From the NCBI RefSeq assembly GCF_963422355.1, contig NC_085094.1, positions 1,290,001 to 1,354,000 of the forward strand: DNA of 64,000 bases. Direction: 5' to 3'. Both the position numbers and the translations under genes were made by a program. The notes beneath the pieces were generated by a model that was not told the DNA's origin, ran no database searches, and was given only the letters and a program-made list of their open reading frames with translations. This DNA is from Corticium candelabrum (Eukaryota; Porifera; Homoscleromorpha; Homosclerophorida; Plakinidae). Shown here one piece after another: positions 50,031 to 63,612 of this stretch (its first letter is position 1; each line of letters starts with the position of its first letter).

Positions 50031-51404
50031 ATTACATGAAGGGGAATCTTCTTTGTCACTTTAAAATTATTAGAAACTTTTAAGTATTATGTTCGAATAA
50101 TTGTATTGCGTACTTAATTTATTATTTAATGAACGTGCTTTTTGCAAGTAAGCTAAGAATATTTGTTCAGATGCGTAATATTTCGCTTGATTAAAATATT
50201 TATTGTGCGGATGCTGTCACATGAACAGTGCTGTGAATTTGCGCCGGTTTTGCATGTGATGCTACATACTATAGTTAAGTTTGCCTCTGCGCTCTGTGCA
50301 AAATCATTAAAAGTTCTTTTCAAAGTGTACATATAAATACGTAGAATCTGGCGTTCAAAATACATTAATTAATTAATTAATCGTGCGCACAAAAATGCTT
50401 GTATCTACAAGCTTGAAACGCGCCTCTGCATCACACTTCTCCATGTAGTGACTGACAATTTCGCCCAGTTTCGTTGTAGTACGTGCACGTACACTGAAGA
50501 ACTTTGTGCCGTTTTCAGAATGATTAAACTATACTGCTTAGATCCAAACCATAGCTTGATGATTTGCCATTTAGGAGAAACTAGTTTTTTTAACTGGAAT
50601 TATTATGTAACTGTTATACTCTACAAAATTCTCTGCCGTAGTATACAAGTTAGCGTTGCTTCAACAGTTTCCATCAGTTGCGTACAACATGTTCACTACA
50701 ATCTTCTATCAGTTTTGAGTGTCAAAGTTTGCAAAGAATTAGTTCTACTACTAAGGAACTTGATTGCCAAACACTTTTCAACGTGCGCTAAAACCATGCA
50801 TTGCCGTCGTAAATTACGAATGCCTTCGGCAGTAGGGTGTACCATTTTGTGGAAGGTTCCAGCTATGCCGACATCGTACTAAAAACAATAATCACACTAA
50901 TGCTGAGATTGCATGCAAAACCAACAACTAACAGCTGGCGCGTTGCAATATTTTAGTATCTAAATTCGCAGCTGACATGCTAGGCTTAATTTTCATTTCA
51001 AATGCATCATACCTTTCTCACATTTTTGATCATAAGAGTGAGTCATACACTAAACCTGAGATAACAATTACGTGAACGCCTACATATTGTACAGTACCAC
51101 TGTAATTTTTGCTCAGTCATGTAACCTCAATCTGGTTACATAGACGAGCGACGTAGATTAGTAAGACCAGACAATGTAAATCCTAGTACACAGAGCAGAC
51201 GGGTACACACAATTATAACATTGATTCTGTTACAACATTCGTCACTAACAGCAACAGCCATAGCAGTAAAATACTAGCAATACAAATACTTCGCACCACC
51301 AAAAAGCCATTACTAAAAATGTAAAAATACTGAAAAGTTAGCTCGGAATCAGCGTCGCTTCACGTCCAAACAATAACATAAGCTGCCATTAACATAAATG
51401 TACG
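50031..51404. other. Intergenic gap between convergent genes
   Basis: 3' flanks of the ADAMTS and phosphatase genes, which point toward each other. A 144-codon plus frame at 50448-50882 is rich in Cys but shows no domain and no codon pattern like its neighbours. No gene supported; both 3' UTRs probably lie here. Confidence 0.45.
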
Positions 51405-54400
51405 TCACTTGAAGTTGCTGTAGATATCAAAAGAATCAAGGTACTCAACAAGGGTCTCATAACAAAACTGAAGTTGAGCCTACACACGAAATCATAACAT
51501 CAAGATTCAATCAGCATAATCAAAATACATTGTTGCCTATTACCGTTGACTGAACCATATGTGGACGCTGTGTTCTCAGCAGTTTAACTGTCTGGTACAT
51601 GTCGACCGTATTCTCTGCTTTTAGGCGCTCCACACTTACGCTAAGAGCAATAAATGCTCCCGTACGTCCAACACCAGCGCTACAATACATGAAAGTGACC
51701 ATAGTCAACGGTTCTGTATAAACTAGAAATCTGCATATGCTTTGTATCACCTGTCATGCACCGTGATCGGTCCATTACCAGACAATTGCTGCTTTTTCTG
51801 AACTTGCCCGATCAAATCCAAAATTCCAGCTCCGCTATCAGGAACTCCATGGTCAGGCCAAGTTGTATAGTGAAATTGGGTAATAGATCGAGATTCATTT
51901 TCCTGTATTGGATGCATGCATGGCACCAACACTTCACGTGAAATTTGAATTCATTCGAACAAACCTTTGTGTTCATAACAGTGAACTCTCTTGCTATGTA
52001 ATTGTTGGATTTCACTTCATTTTCAAGAGTCACCAGCAGAGATCCAAAACGACCTGCTTGTGTTGTGGGCCAATACTGAGCACAACGTTCCTATAGCCAC
52101 AAGTTATATATACTTAATACAAAAGCATGCAAAGTATTCAATGTTTCCAGTTTGATGTACTTGTCCTTTCTCAACCAGATTGGTAAGCATAACAACTGTG
52201 CTCGAGTTCTTTTCCCAAAGCATACGCCAGAAGTCAGGAACGGTCTCCTGGATTGGACCTTGAGCAGCAATGAAGGCCTGTTGTTGCTGATAGCCCTACA
52301 CATGCATCGACGACTATAGTAACTGTCATACAATACAACAACTTAACCACTGCTGGCCTCACATCAATAAAACTTGCGTTGATGTAGTCGGATCCTTCCA
52401 CCCCAGGACTGACCTGGAGACACACACGATTCAAATCGTCTACAAATAACAAATTTATTACAACAATTGGTCAATGTCTCGAGGCCAGACAGACACCTAC
52501 ATGGTCGAATGGTGACCATTCGGTTCTTCTTCTTATTAGCCGGCAACTCGGCTTGCCTGTACATTTGAGGACCAGCTCGTTCACGCGAGTTAGCAAGTTG
52601 CTATCAACCAGTAACACATCAGACAATATTCTAGTTCTGGGTATCAAACCTGTAAACCTTGAATTGCTTTTCGAAGCCATTCATTTCTGTGTCATCGTCT
52701 ACTCTTCTCAGATTATTAACGTAAATCCTCAGATTTTGTGCAGAGACTTCTGTCTTTCCACTCAGCAGTGCTTCTAGAATCGCGTCATGAACAAACACAT
52801 ACTGATCCTGACAACGAAAACCAGTAATGTTACTACTAGATGCGGTACTGCCTAACTGCCTGAGCTTACTTCAGTTTGCACCATAAAGTTGCGTTGCTCT
52901 CTGATTTTGGTGACATAATTGTAAACATCGACTACGTTCTCATTAGCAGCACTCTGCAACTGAGCGTCGATTACAATGAAAGTACCAGTTCGACCAACAC
53001 CGGCACTAGCAGCAGATATTAACATTCAGGATTGAGTCCATCACATGCCGTAAACAAACATATAGCACCTGCAGTGAACAACAAGTGGACCAGCAGCATC
53101 GTCTTTCGGATTGTACAACCTGACACGAGACAGAAAAGCCAAAAGTGGAGAGAAGAACTGAGGAACCCCATGGTCTGGCCACATGATAAAATGAAACTGC
53201 TTCACTGTGCGTTTCTCTACAGTCTAAAGTGGTGTATATACGCTGATGTGACAAGCATTTTATGATATTTAGTCGACAATAGTACCTCCTCATTGATCAC
53301 TTCAAATGTGCGCACAACGTGATCAGACAATTCGACTTCATCAACATTCTTTACTGTCAAACTACCGTGATAAGCAGTCTCATCGTTATCGGGCCAATAC
53401 TGATGACATTTGTCCTTCACATCAATACATGAATATAAATTTCATTATACCTGAGATACCACACAACATTTACCCTTCCCTGTTCTTTCAACTTGGTGAT
53501 CATTACAATTGTCTTTGACTTGTTCTCCCACACCATACGCCAAAAGTCACCCACAGTACCAGGAATAACACCTACCGTCACACAATTTCATATGCCAGTA
53601 TAATGTCGACTGTATAACACCGCTCATACCTTGTGTGGCAATGTAAGCACGACTCCTTGAATAACCCTGTGATAAAACCATAAATGGTCAAATAAATAGA
53701 CAGACAATAAGATCAAGATAAATTCTTACATCTAGATGGTTGGCATTGATAAAGTCTGAGCTTGGCTGACCCTCAAGTTCTTTCAACTTGACCCTTGTAT
53801 GGTCAACTGTCCAACAAACATCATTCACATATTAAAAAATTCTGCCATATTAGCAGTCTGGTATCTACAGTAGTAAATTCATGACTTACAACAGGTGATG
53901 TTGGCGTAGCGGTTCTTTGTTTTATTCTGTTCGGAACTTCCGATTTCAGATGGGTGTTTCGGTGACAGCTTCTGAATAGCCTGAATAGATGCAATTTAAA
54001 ACAATGAAATAGTTGTACAAAATTAGAGAAGCGGCTGGTGCCAACTTCGTATTCTTGCTTGAAAGCGTAGTTGCCATTTGCGTGCATTTGTGCAACATGG
54101 TCTGCAAAATTGGAAATGGGTATGGGAGCAGGACCTTCATATGTCACTGCAAGTAGAAACAAAGCTGTAAGACTAGGATGTGATGAGCGCTGAAGTGATC
54201 AAACCGGCTGCAGGGTTTCGCTTTACTGTTGATAGATGTCTGAGACGAATTGATGGAGTACCAACTCTAGCAACCTCACCAGTAACGTCTTCCATCTAAA
54301 TCAACACAACTACGTTCAGCTTCTGTTTCACAAAACGGAACACTAGAACAATGTTACTGATCCACTAGTTCCCCCAAAGTCTGCCTCAGTCTTATACATC

Positions 54401-57400
54401 TTTTCAGCATTACGAGCACGTTTGCTGTAGAAATATCAACAACACAATTAATTACACCAGAAAGAAACATATGTGAATCTGTTGTTTTATACCGCAAGAA
54501 CACGACGAGAACAACTATGAAAATAGTAGTGACTATAATGACTGCTACCACAGCGCCAGCAATTGCACCAGTATTTCCTGACGATGATGTCTCAGCTAAA
54601 CAAACAACATACTGCATGATGACAGCAGCAACAACATGCAATACAACAGATGTAGGTTTACTTTGCACCACAGAACTCCAGTCACTCGAACTATAAACAG
54701 TATACTGGCGTTCCTACGTAACAAACTCTGACTACAATACAAGTTAAAGCTTCATGGCAGTTGTCTAGCTTACACTTAAAGCAACTCGCTTTCTCTGCAA
54801 ATGTAAGACACAAAACCAACAACTTATAAATCTGCATAGTATACAGTCAATTGTAGAAGTGACTGACCCTTGCATTCGGGGCATCCGTATATGTTCTTAG
54901 AAAAGTCGTATAAAAGCTCCCATCTTCAACCGGTCCATTAGCATATCTAGTGTTGTCATTTGGCTGACTGCTTCCCCCAACTACAAAAAAATTATCGCCT
55001 GGGAATAGAGAATAGTCAAACTCTGCTGTGATGTATGGAACACGAAACACTTGCTGCTGAGCTTCAGCATACGTGCTCAAATCAGAAAAGGAATACGAAT
55101 TAGGTGACCTAGTTGGTTGTTGAGGACGAATTCCCATTTTCTTTTCAGTTTCATTCTGTATCAGCTGTAGAACTACGACTTGATAATGACTGCATAAAAG
55201 AGAATATACAATACTAAACAAATTAAAACAACAAGCACTCACCTTATGAGTCCATTCAGAGTTGAGCCTCTGTTCAAGTAAATGGCATATGAGGTGCTGG
55301 TAGTTGCGAGATCTGGATTTGACTGAAGTTGCGTTGGACTAATTGCAAGTGGTGGAAGAGGCCTCACAGGACTATCTGGAAGAGTTCGATGAGAAACTAG
55401 ATCACTAACATCACCATACGCAATAGTCAGAGCTTGAACTTGAGCTGTGTACATAGTGTATGGTGTCAATTTATCAAATTGAAACCGTTGAGTTTCACTG
55501 GGAGTTTCGGTTCTATTCATCAGCACTACTGACTTATCTTCACCATTAACAGTGTAAGCCTTTCTTGCTGTCAGCATAACCTAAAGCTCAAAAGTTATTG
55601 AAACATAAATGCAACACCACACTGTCAAATATCTGACTCTGTATCCTCTTAAAACGCCATATAAATTAGCTGGGAGTTCCCACTCCACAGTCAAGCTGGT
55701 TTGAGTTGTCCTTGTCTCATCAAAGCGAACATTCAAAGGTTTGCTTGGGGCTGCAATACACTATTCTACAATCACACCTCTCATAACATAGAACCACAAA
55801 TCCTACCATGTTCTCCCGATCTTGCAGTCACAGAGTTAGACCTTTCACTGTACTTCACGGTCAATGCTTGAATAGTAAAATTGTAATCCGTGTAAAACTC
55901 CAGTTCACCAACTAAAGCGCTGGTGCTATCATTCTGTGTTTGAATTCTTCCAGTCATTGATGAATCCCTGCTCTTCACATAATGAATTGTATAATTTCTG
56001 ATATCACCATTCGGTATTGTAGGCTCCATCCATGTCAACATCACAAGTGTTGAGTATGACTTCACAGCCGTGACTTTCAAGTTCAAAGGAGGACCGGCAG
56101 GTGCTACAACAACATGCACATTGATGATTACTAAATGGCAAAGTCTATTCCAAGATTTGGCACTCGTAACATACCATCCTCTTGTGTTCTTTCTTCTTCG
56201 GGTGAACTAAAACCACCAGCACCAACAGTAGTCGAAGCTTCAACACGAAAACTATAAGTTGTGTAGGGCTCTAGACCCATCACCAAGATTGTGTCCTCTT
56301 TTATTGCATTGCGATAGACAGGAGGTTCCAGACTCTGTGTACTAGTTCTTTCCCGAATCTCCACACGATGTTGCGTAATTATTCCATTTCTATCTGAAAA
56401 CGGAACAGGTGACCATCGAACCCGGATCGACCTAGAACTCTCAGTCAATGCAGATATAATTGTTGGCGTCCCAGATGGTCCTATTAGAAACAACACATCT
56501 GCAACAAAGCCTGACACAAAGTTCCTAGTATGGAGAGGCTCTGGACACATGTCTAGCACAAAACGTAATACCTGCCACGTCAGAGCTAAAGTATGGTCAC
56601 ACTGATTGCCATAATTTGACAAACCAGAAAAATTAATTATTATATTATGTTCATATCAAGTTTAGCTTCGCATTCCAAGTTGCATTTTTGTGATAAAAGT
56701 TTGTCTTAGGTTACATAAATAAAACTGAATGCAACATTTCTCAGCATGCAACATTATATGACACGGGCTCAAGTAAATATTTTTCCATTATCAATAGGTG
56801 AAACATCCCTTACTAAAAATACAACCTTGCAAATTAAACTCACACTCTTAACACACCTGGAAAACTTCTGGAGGCATTTCTAAGATGTTTGAACATGCCA
56901 CCACAACACCAATGCAACCTGGCAACCTCTTCGACAAACTGAGTCAGTAGCGACCTTATCCAAGTTCTAGTACATGTACTAGATGCACTGCAGAAAGGTT
57001 GACATCGCTTTTAGTAGACAATATCCAATATGCACAACATTAAAATTAATTGGTTGCCAAGTGTGTGGAGATCATCAACCACACAAACAAATAACTCCTT
57101 TCCAAGGCTGTGAATCAATAAATCAATGTGTAATCCTTACTAATCTGCAAGGCATCTTACAAACTACTTGGCTTGGTGTTACAGTAGAGAGCAGAATGGG
57201 CTTACACAACTGCAAGTCTAAGGGTACAAATTAGTCCATTGAGTAAATATTGGCATTTTACTGATAACACCTTGCCACAATGCTGTACTTGCCACGACAT
57301 CACCAGACTTTTTCTGTTGCGAGAGAAAGCTTGGCCATTACTTTTAGCCCACATACTGTACGTTTTCGACAGCAGGCTTCATGCAGCATTGCACACAGAG

Positions 57401-59084
57401 CCTACTATGCATACAAGAGGCTATCCCAACCCTCATGCACATGCTGTGACTAATGCAACAATTAACAAAATTAGTACACATATTTATGAAGGTCTCCAAT
57501 ACATGCTTAATTAATTGTGCACACATGTTACCAAAATAAGACACTTAGGATTAATACAGACCATCTGGTCTATACAGCAGATTTTCGTCAAATGAGGTCT
57601 TACTGTCCAAAATTAGTCATATCTCAATTGTAACTTATCAAAAGACGACATAAACATAGTGACCTACATTTGAACCCTCTAAGAATAATTTATGTACATA
57701 GAGCACAAACCATCCATCAAACAACTCTTGCGCTGATCAAAACAAACAAAAGACTCCATTCTCTAAGTGATAATACAGTGTAGTACTAATAAATGGATAG
57801 AATGTTGTCCAGAAAGTACCAGTGTTCACGGTTAGTAAGATCTGCAGAACTTAGAAACTGATCAACAAAGCAACTTTTCCATTATCAGCAGACCAAGCTT
57901 AATCGATACAATGGACCCTAGAAGTAACACTGCACTGCTGTGGTCACAACTCTTACTGACTGGTGTTAAACAGACTACAAACAAAACAGCATCAATTGTG
58001 AATGGTATGATAATCCTAAGGCCCATGTCCAATTTTTAACTCTTTTACTGCAACCACAGCTACGAGAATGAACTATGTAGGGTTTACGTCTTTAATCTTT
58101 AGCAGTAGCTTAGAGACAGCTACCAAGTAGGTTTTACAAAATGAAGGTTGTCCAATGTAGTACTGGAATTTTTGGTGAAAAAATGTTATACTGTGAGCTG
58201 TCATGGCAACAACTTGTCATACGATTTTCTTGGCCATTGCACTGTCTGTAACAAATTTCTCCAATCGTATAAACCAAAAACAGCTGCATGGTATAAGCAG
58301 ATTTGAGTACCTTGCGATATGAAACACAGTTTCACCACCTCTGTTCGGCAATATACGGCAATGGTCTGGACTGTGAACAAAGTTACATCCTGTAAGACTA
58401 TAATATAAAACTATAGTTTCTGGAGTATATCAGTAAAGAACTACTCACAGTAAGAAATATTCAAGCATGCCTTGATTAAGGGGTTGCTTCAATCTACTAT
58501 CACCTAGAATCACAGCTTTGGCTCTTACGTTGGTCGGCCCAAATTATACGTGTTCCTTGTTTGAATTGCCAGTGTATTAGTCAGTCAAGGAGTTCAAATA
58601 TACATACACTAATCCCGTATTCACCCATAATAAAGCCCTGGACATATAGAAGGGAAACGCTTTTCTAGTGTAAACTATAGGGCCTGGACGTTAATTTGGT
58701 CCCAGGCGTGTACATGATTGCAAAACGCTGTCGTTTGGCCAGTCATCATCTAAACACTCGAAGACAGAAATACCACAATTGCCTGTAATCATCCATTTGC
58801 AAGATCAAAGTACTGTACTGGTATCCGTACAGTATCAGCATACATGCAGAAACTAAACACTACACACATAAACCAAAGTCGGTGGCCTGAAGCATCAGCG
58901 TCAATTGCAATGAAAAATGAGTCTAGTAACAAGCACTTTCACTCAACACTGAAACCAGCTCATCAAATGCACTCAAACAAAGACAGATATTATGCAGACA
59001 CTATTTTGTTTATTCTGCTGCATGAGTATCCTCGGCGTATGGGCATGGGTTCTTTTGGACAGATAGTCCTGACCTGCTGCACAT

Positions 59085-59151
<67 letters not shown>

Positions 59152-59487
59152 CATGGGCAACATAATGAGCAAATATTGTACTGACATTAGCTACTTCTGA
59201 AAGCTATACCTATTCCTCAAAGTTGTAAAAATAATTCTACTTTGAAAGCATTACAATAACCTCATTAGACCACATCAAAACCTCCTATATTAGAATGGAA
59301 TTCAAATGTTACTGCTACATTTTATCAAGCCACAGCAGCAATAAAGAGAACATACAAGTAAACACACGAGTTCAGTTTATGTTGCTCAGGTAAGTCTAAA
59401 TAAATTTCTCTAACTTTGAATTTGATTAGTTATTCTCAAATGCTAAACAATAAAAAGTTCTATGCCATATCATCCAATTCAAGAAGG

Positions 59488-59527
<40 letters not shown>

Positions 59528-62153
59528 TCAAGTGCATAAATTCTTAAACTACTGAAATTAGTTTAAGCAATAGCACATACAGAACAGACAACAAATACAA
59601 CATGCAATTTCTCTGCTTACTGTCTTGGCGTGTGAGAGCCACAGAAGAAGAATTGCTGAAGTCACCTGTTCCTATAGAATTTGTGGCTGCCACTCTAAAC
59701 GTGTAGTTTGCATATGGATGTAGTTTTTTGACAACATACAATGGCTGTTGGCTGTTAGTGTTCTCACCAGCTGACCATTTTGTGTTGTCAATACCACCAG
59801 CATACTGAACAATGAATTGAACTATTGCACTATTGCCATCAAAAGAAGGACTCCACTTCAGTGAAACAGATGTTGACGTCACATCAGTAGCGATAATGTT
59901 GATAGGTGCAAATGGTGCCTCTACAGCAAAAAATAGTAGTTGCTCATACGTAATTTCAGCTATGAGCTACAAAAACAGTGAATGTGACATAAGTGAATGA
60001 AACAAGTTATGTGTGTTTATGGGGCTATATCTGCTAGAAATGTGTCATGCTTCTGGTCCTGTCAAAAAAACACCAAGTCTACGTATATCAAAGAGCTTTC
60101 ACCACAACAGTCTCCTTCACGTTTGCAAATCACAGGGTCTTGTTGTAACTGCCACGCCTATTTGCAATGGACAACACACAAGCAATTTCTTTCTTCTACC
60201 TTGCAAAATTATATATCAAAGTAAGAATTTAACATTGGCATAGAGCGACTACAATATCCTGTATGTCTCACCATTTGACAATGCAGGCAATTCTAGAAAT
60301 GCTACATTATGAATTTTGTAGTCACATGAAACAGTCATTTACAGGATTAGATAGTACAGTTGGAAGCAAAATAGTGTGCAAGTTTGTAATACTTACCCAA
60401 TACAGTGAGTTGAACAGGTCTTGATGATACACTTTGCAAGATATTCTTTGCTACACATACAAAATTGCCAGTATCCGAGGTAACAGTTGGTGTTACTGTT
60501 AAATTGCTTGAAAGAGTTGGCACTCCAGTGTTGTCTACCCCTGTTGCTTTATTAACTTTGTATGTGTTAGGAAGCATTGTATCATTGTTCATTACCCATT
60601 CAATTGATGGTGGTGGAAAACCTGTTACTTTACACTGCAATGACACAACGTCTGGCTTCCTCACAGCCTTTGAAATTGGACTGATGATAATTGATGGAAT
60701 ATCTAAAAATTGCACATACTTAATCACCCACTGTGCATTCAAATTCCTGCTTAGGCAAAAGACTTATCATACATTGAACAGTAACAACACTGCTTGCTTC
60801 ATCGTGCCCTACCAAATTGCTGACAAGACATCTGTACATTCCTCTGTCTCTGAATTCTGATCTTCTAATAAGTAAACTTGATTTCACTTTGATTTCAGAC
60901 ATTATCTGGTTGGTTTGAACACTTTGTTTCTGATCATTTGGAGAAATATCTTGACCATCGTGTTGCCACAATAAACTTGGTATAGGAAAACCAATTGCTT
61001 CACAATTAAGAGCAATATCACTTGGAGACACAATTGTTGTGTTCTGAGGTGATGTCGTAATATTTGGATAAACTACAGCAGAAAAAATTAATACATCACT
61101 AAAAATTGAAACCAAAATAAAAACAAACCATTTACAACCAACTGAGTGCTCGATTTGTCCATCTTCATTTCAGCTAGATTGTTCATTGCAATACATGTAT
61201 ACGTCCCTCTATCTTCATATCTTGTCGATGTAATAATGAGTGAGGTATTAGAGTCAATAGAAAATCTTCCACTGACTGTCAGAGTCTCTTCGACAGAACT
61301 CTCAGCTACTGTTCTCTTCCATGAAATACTGGGAGGAGGTTGACCGAATGCAATGCAACTAAACACAGTGATACCTGGCTCAATGGTCGTCTGTGAAACT
61401 GGAGGTGATGTGATTACAGGTGGGACTACAAATAAATATGTCACTATTTCAGACACAACTGAAAATAAACATAGTCAAAATACCTTGGACATTGAGCATA
61501 GCACTAGCAGCCACAACTCCATGTATATTTGTTGCAGTGCACTTATACTCTCCACGATCATCATATGTCACATTAGCAATAACCAGTGTTCCATCACTTG
61601 TTGCAGGCTCACTAAAACTGAATCGAGAATCAGAACCATCAGAAACAGGCAAGTCTCCCTTTTGCCAAACATAGTTGGCAACTGGCTCATTAAATGTTTG
61701 ACAGTGCAAAATAGCAGTGTCACCAACAAGAACATTTGTGTCACTTGGTCTCTCTCCAAACTTGGGAGGACCTAAATATAAAATTACAAAAACATACATG
61801 CTACAAAAGTAGTTACTAGGATAACGCTATACCTTGTATAGATATTACAACTACTTCACTTCCAGATCCAGCCTCATTAGTTGCTGTGCACCTGTATCCA
61901 CCACCTGAATCCAAACTGATGTTCTTTACTAACAAGCTAGCAACCATGTTCATACTATCATATGATTGATAGAAAGGTTCTGGACCACTAAGACTAGTGC
62001 CAGTGTTGAAAGGATCACCACTAGTTGAGTTTGTCCAAATTATACTTTCTGCCTTTACTGCTGGAAATGCATTACGAATGTAGACAGACAGCATAAGACT
62101 AAAGTTTTCAACACCAACAAGTGTTTTGTTCACAGCAACAACAGTTGGTTTTA
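51405..62153 (-). CDS. LAR-like receptor-type tyrosine-protein phosphatase, 3' part (32 exons)
   Basis: Cell-surface receptor phosphatase: Ig and FN3 repeats outside, one transmembrane helix, two cytoplasmic phosphatase domains. Exons 5' to 3' (plus coordinates): 61833-62153, 61484-61771, 61129-61425, 60773-61072, 60397-60702 (five Ig); 59621-59920, 56175-56480, 55807-56103, 55623-55750 with 55243-55580 (four FN3); 54868-55189, 54774-54794, 54662-54713 (juxtamembrane); 54493-54595 (transmembrane, [20 protein letters not shown]); 54358-54424, 54205-54295, 54046-54146, 53890-53971, 53730-53806, 53630-53666, 53474-53571, 53286-53414, 53069-53214, 52870-53005, 52658-52807 (into and through D1); 52501-52600, 52363-52439, 52161-52295, 51965-52090, 51751-51902, 51544-51679, 51405-51479 (D2, ending YSNFK-stop). 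D1 has KNRY, WPDHGVP and [11 protein letters not shown], so it should be active. D2 keeps WPDHGVP but reads [11 protein letters not shown] across an exon junction, replacing the nucleophile Cys by Asp. A furin-like RRKR lies in the ectodomain stalk. 5294 nt are covered; upstream exons, including the signal peptide, were not found. Confidence 0.92.
56481..59620 (-). other. Large intron of the receptor phosphatase gene
   Basis: 3.1-kb intron between the first and second FN3 exons. It holds (TA)n tracts at about 59089-59149 and 59490-59524 and no recognisable exon. The flanking exons are phase-compatible, so no exon is required here, though an alternative FN3 exon cannot be excluded. Confidence 0.5.
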
Positions 62154-62918
62154 CTAAAAAGACAATGAGCAAATTATTACTATACAAGTAATATATACAT
62201 AATATTCAGAGTCTACGGGCAGAATGTATGTAAACACACAAATCCATTCAAAAAATTCAATAGCAAGCGCACCACACATGTTGCTAGTAATCTCACAATC
62301 TCAAGCAAATAAGTGTTACATTTAAACATTGAGAAATACCACTGAAAACAAATAGATGTGCAGTTGACAACAGGCAACAAACAATACCAAATAACGGGGA
62401 AGCCTCAACAACACAGACAACTTCAGCAAGCATAAAATATTAAATAGTAGCCACCCACTTGCCATTTATTAACAAAAGACAATACAAAATGCTTTCACTA
62501 TTAATTAATTAAGTACTTGGAAATGTTATTCAATTAGTATAAATGCTTCCAAACTTGTATAAAGAGACCACCTTCTCTAAAGTAAATAAGAAACAGTGCA
62601 CTGCATTTGCTAGTGGTAATGGGTCTTCTCCCGATCTTGACAGACCACGACTGCTCACCTCCAAACATCTGGCCCCACGAGACTATGGTGAAGCCTTGCG
62701 GTCGGTCACTTAGTTGAACAACGTTCGATGTTTGGCTTCAATTTCCAGCATGTATATCACAGTATGTTTAAGTTTGATAATCCTAGGTTAATTGGACACT
62801 GAACAGTTTAGCATGATATGCTCTACCTTGCATACAAAATAAATCCAGTGCACTTCTTTCACTGTAACACTAAGCTCTGGCTAGGGCTTAGCATTTGCTT
62901 ACGTCCTGTTTGTTGCAG
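62154..62918. other. No gene recognised
   Basis: Upstream of the first phosphatase exon found and of the unrecognised plus-strand exons. It could contain a promoter or the first exon of the latter. AT-rich, with no clear repeat. Confidence 0.35.
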
Positions 62919-63612
62919 CAGCAGTTAGACGAAGCATCCAGAAATAACATCAAAGTGTCTGATGAGTTGGATAAAGTAAGAACAACTGATGAAGTAAGCT
63001 TTCGTATGAGAGTCTAGATCTAAGCACTGTCACTAGATTTCACATTGCTCACATGTCTGTGAGATTTGGCCAATCAGTTTGCTAACTTGAAATGTAATAC
63101 AACAGAAACTGCACGGAGGAGTCAAAAGATTGCAAGTGCATTGCTCCTTTCATATCATTGAGTTTCTTGATGGAATTTCCATACTCTGGTAAGCTCTGCT
63201 TACCTAGTTACTTTGCATGCATAAATGAGGATGTCCAGTCATATAGCAATGTCATAGTAGACATTGTACAGTTAGAAGTGGACATCATGAAGTTAGTGGA
63301 CATCGCAAACAAGCCTGCATAATGCAGCACCGGATCACATGTAGATGTTATTGAGAACAATATTAATTAAGACTTAGATCAACTTGCCTATACCTTAAAG
63401 TTGTAAGAAAAGATATAACTTAAGTCTGTATATGCCACAGCCTAAACATAGCTACTATCTAATGGTGTTTAATTTGAGAGCACTTTGTATGCAGGATGTT
63501 CACCAAAGTACCACTTGGTGATCTTACCTACCCTATCACAAGGCTGTTAACTGCAGATAAAAACAGATGCACTGCTATTGTAGAGTCGTCAATGAAATGT
63601 GCAACTTACACT
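62919..63612 (+). CDS. Unrecognised gene, three internal exons
   Basis: Three candidate exons (62919-62975, 63106-63188, 63495-63612) have good splice sites (ag/gtaaga, ag/gtaagc, ag/gtaagt) and compatible phases (0, 0 to 2, 2 to 0). They read without a stop for 86 codons, with segments such as KVSDELDK, KLHGGVKRLQVHC, EFLDGISILW, KVPLGDLTYPITRLL and CTAIVESSMKCATYT. I do not recognise the family. The start codon and the 3' end were not found. The gene is divergent from the phosphatase gene to its left. The alternative is a chance run of splice-like sites, but three matching phases make that less likely. Confidence 0.45.

Noticed and set aside
50448..50882. 144-codon Cys-containing frame between the convergent genes
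   Set aside because: No domain, no splice or start context, and composition like surrounding non-coding DNA.
51720..51760. Sequencing or splice error explaining the D2 Asp
   Set aside because: Junction phase, donor and acceptor are all good and match the D1 intron position; no alternative gives Cys. Kept as a finding but needs transcripts.
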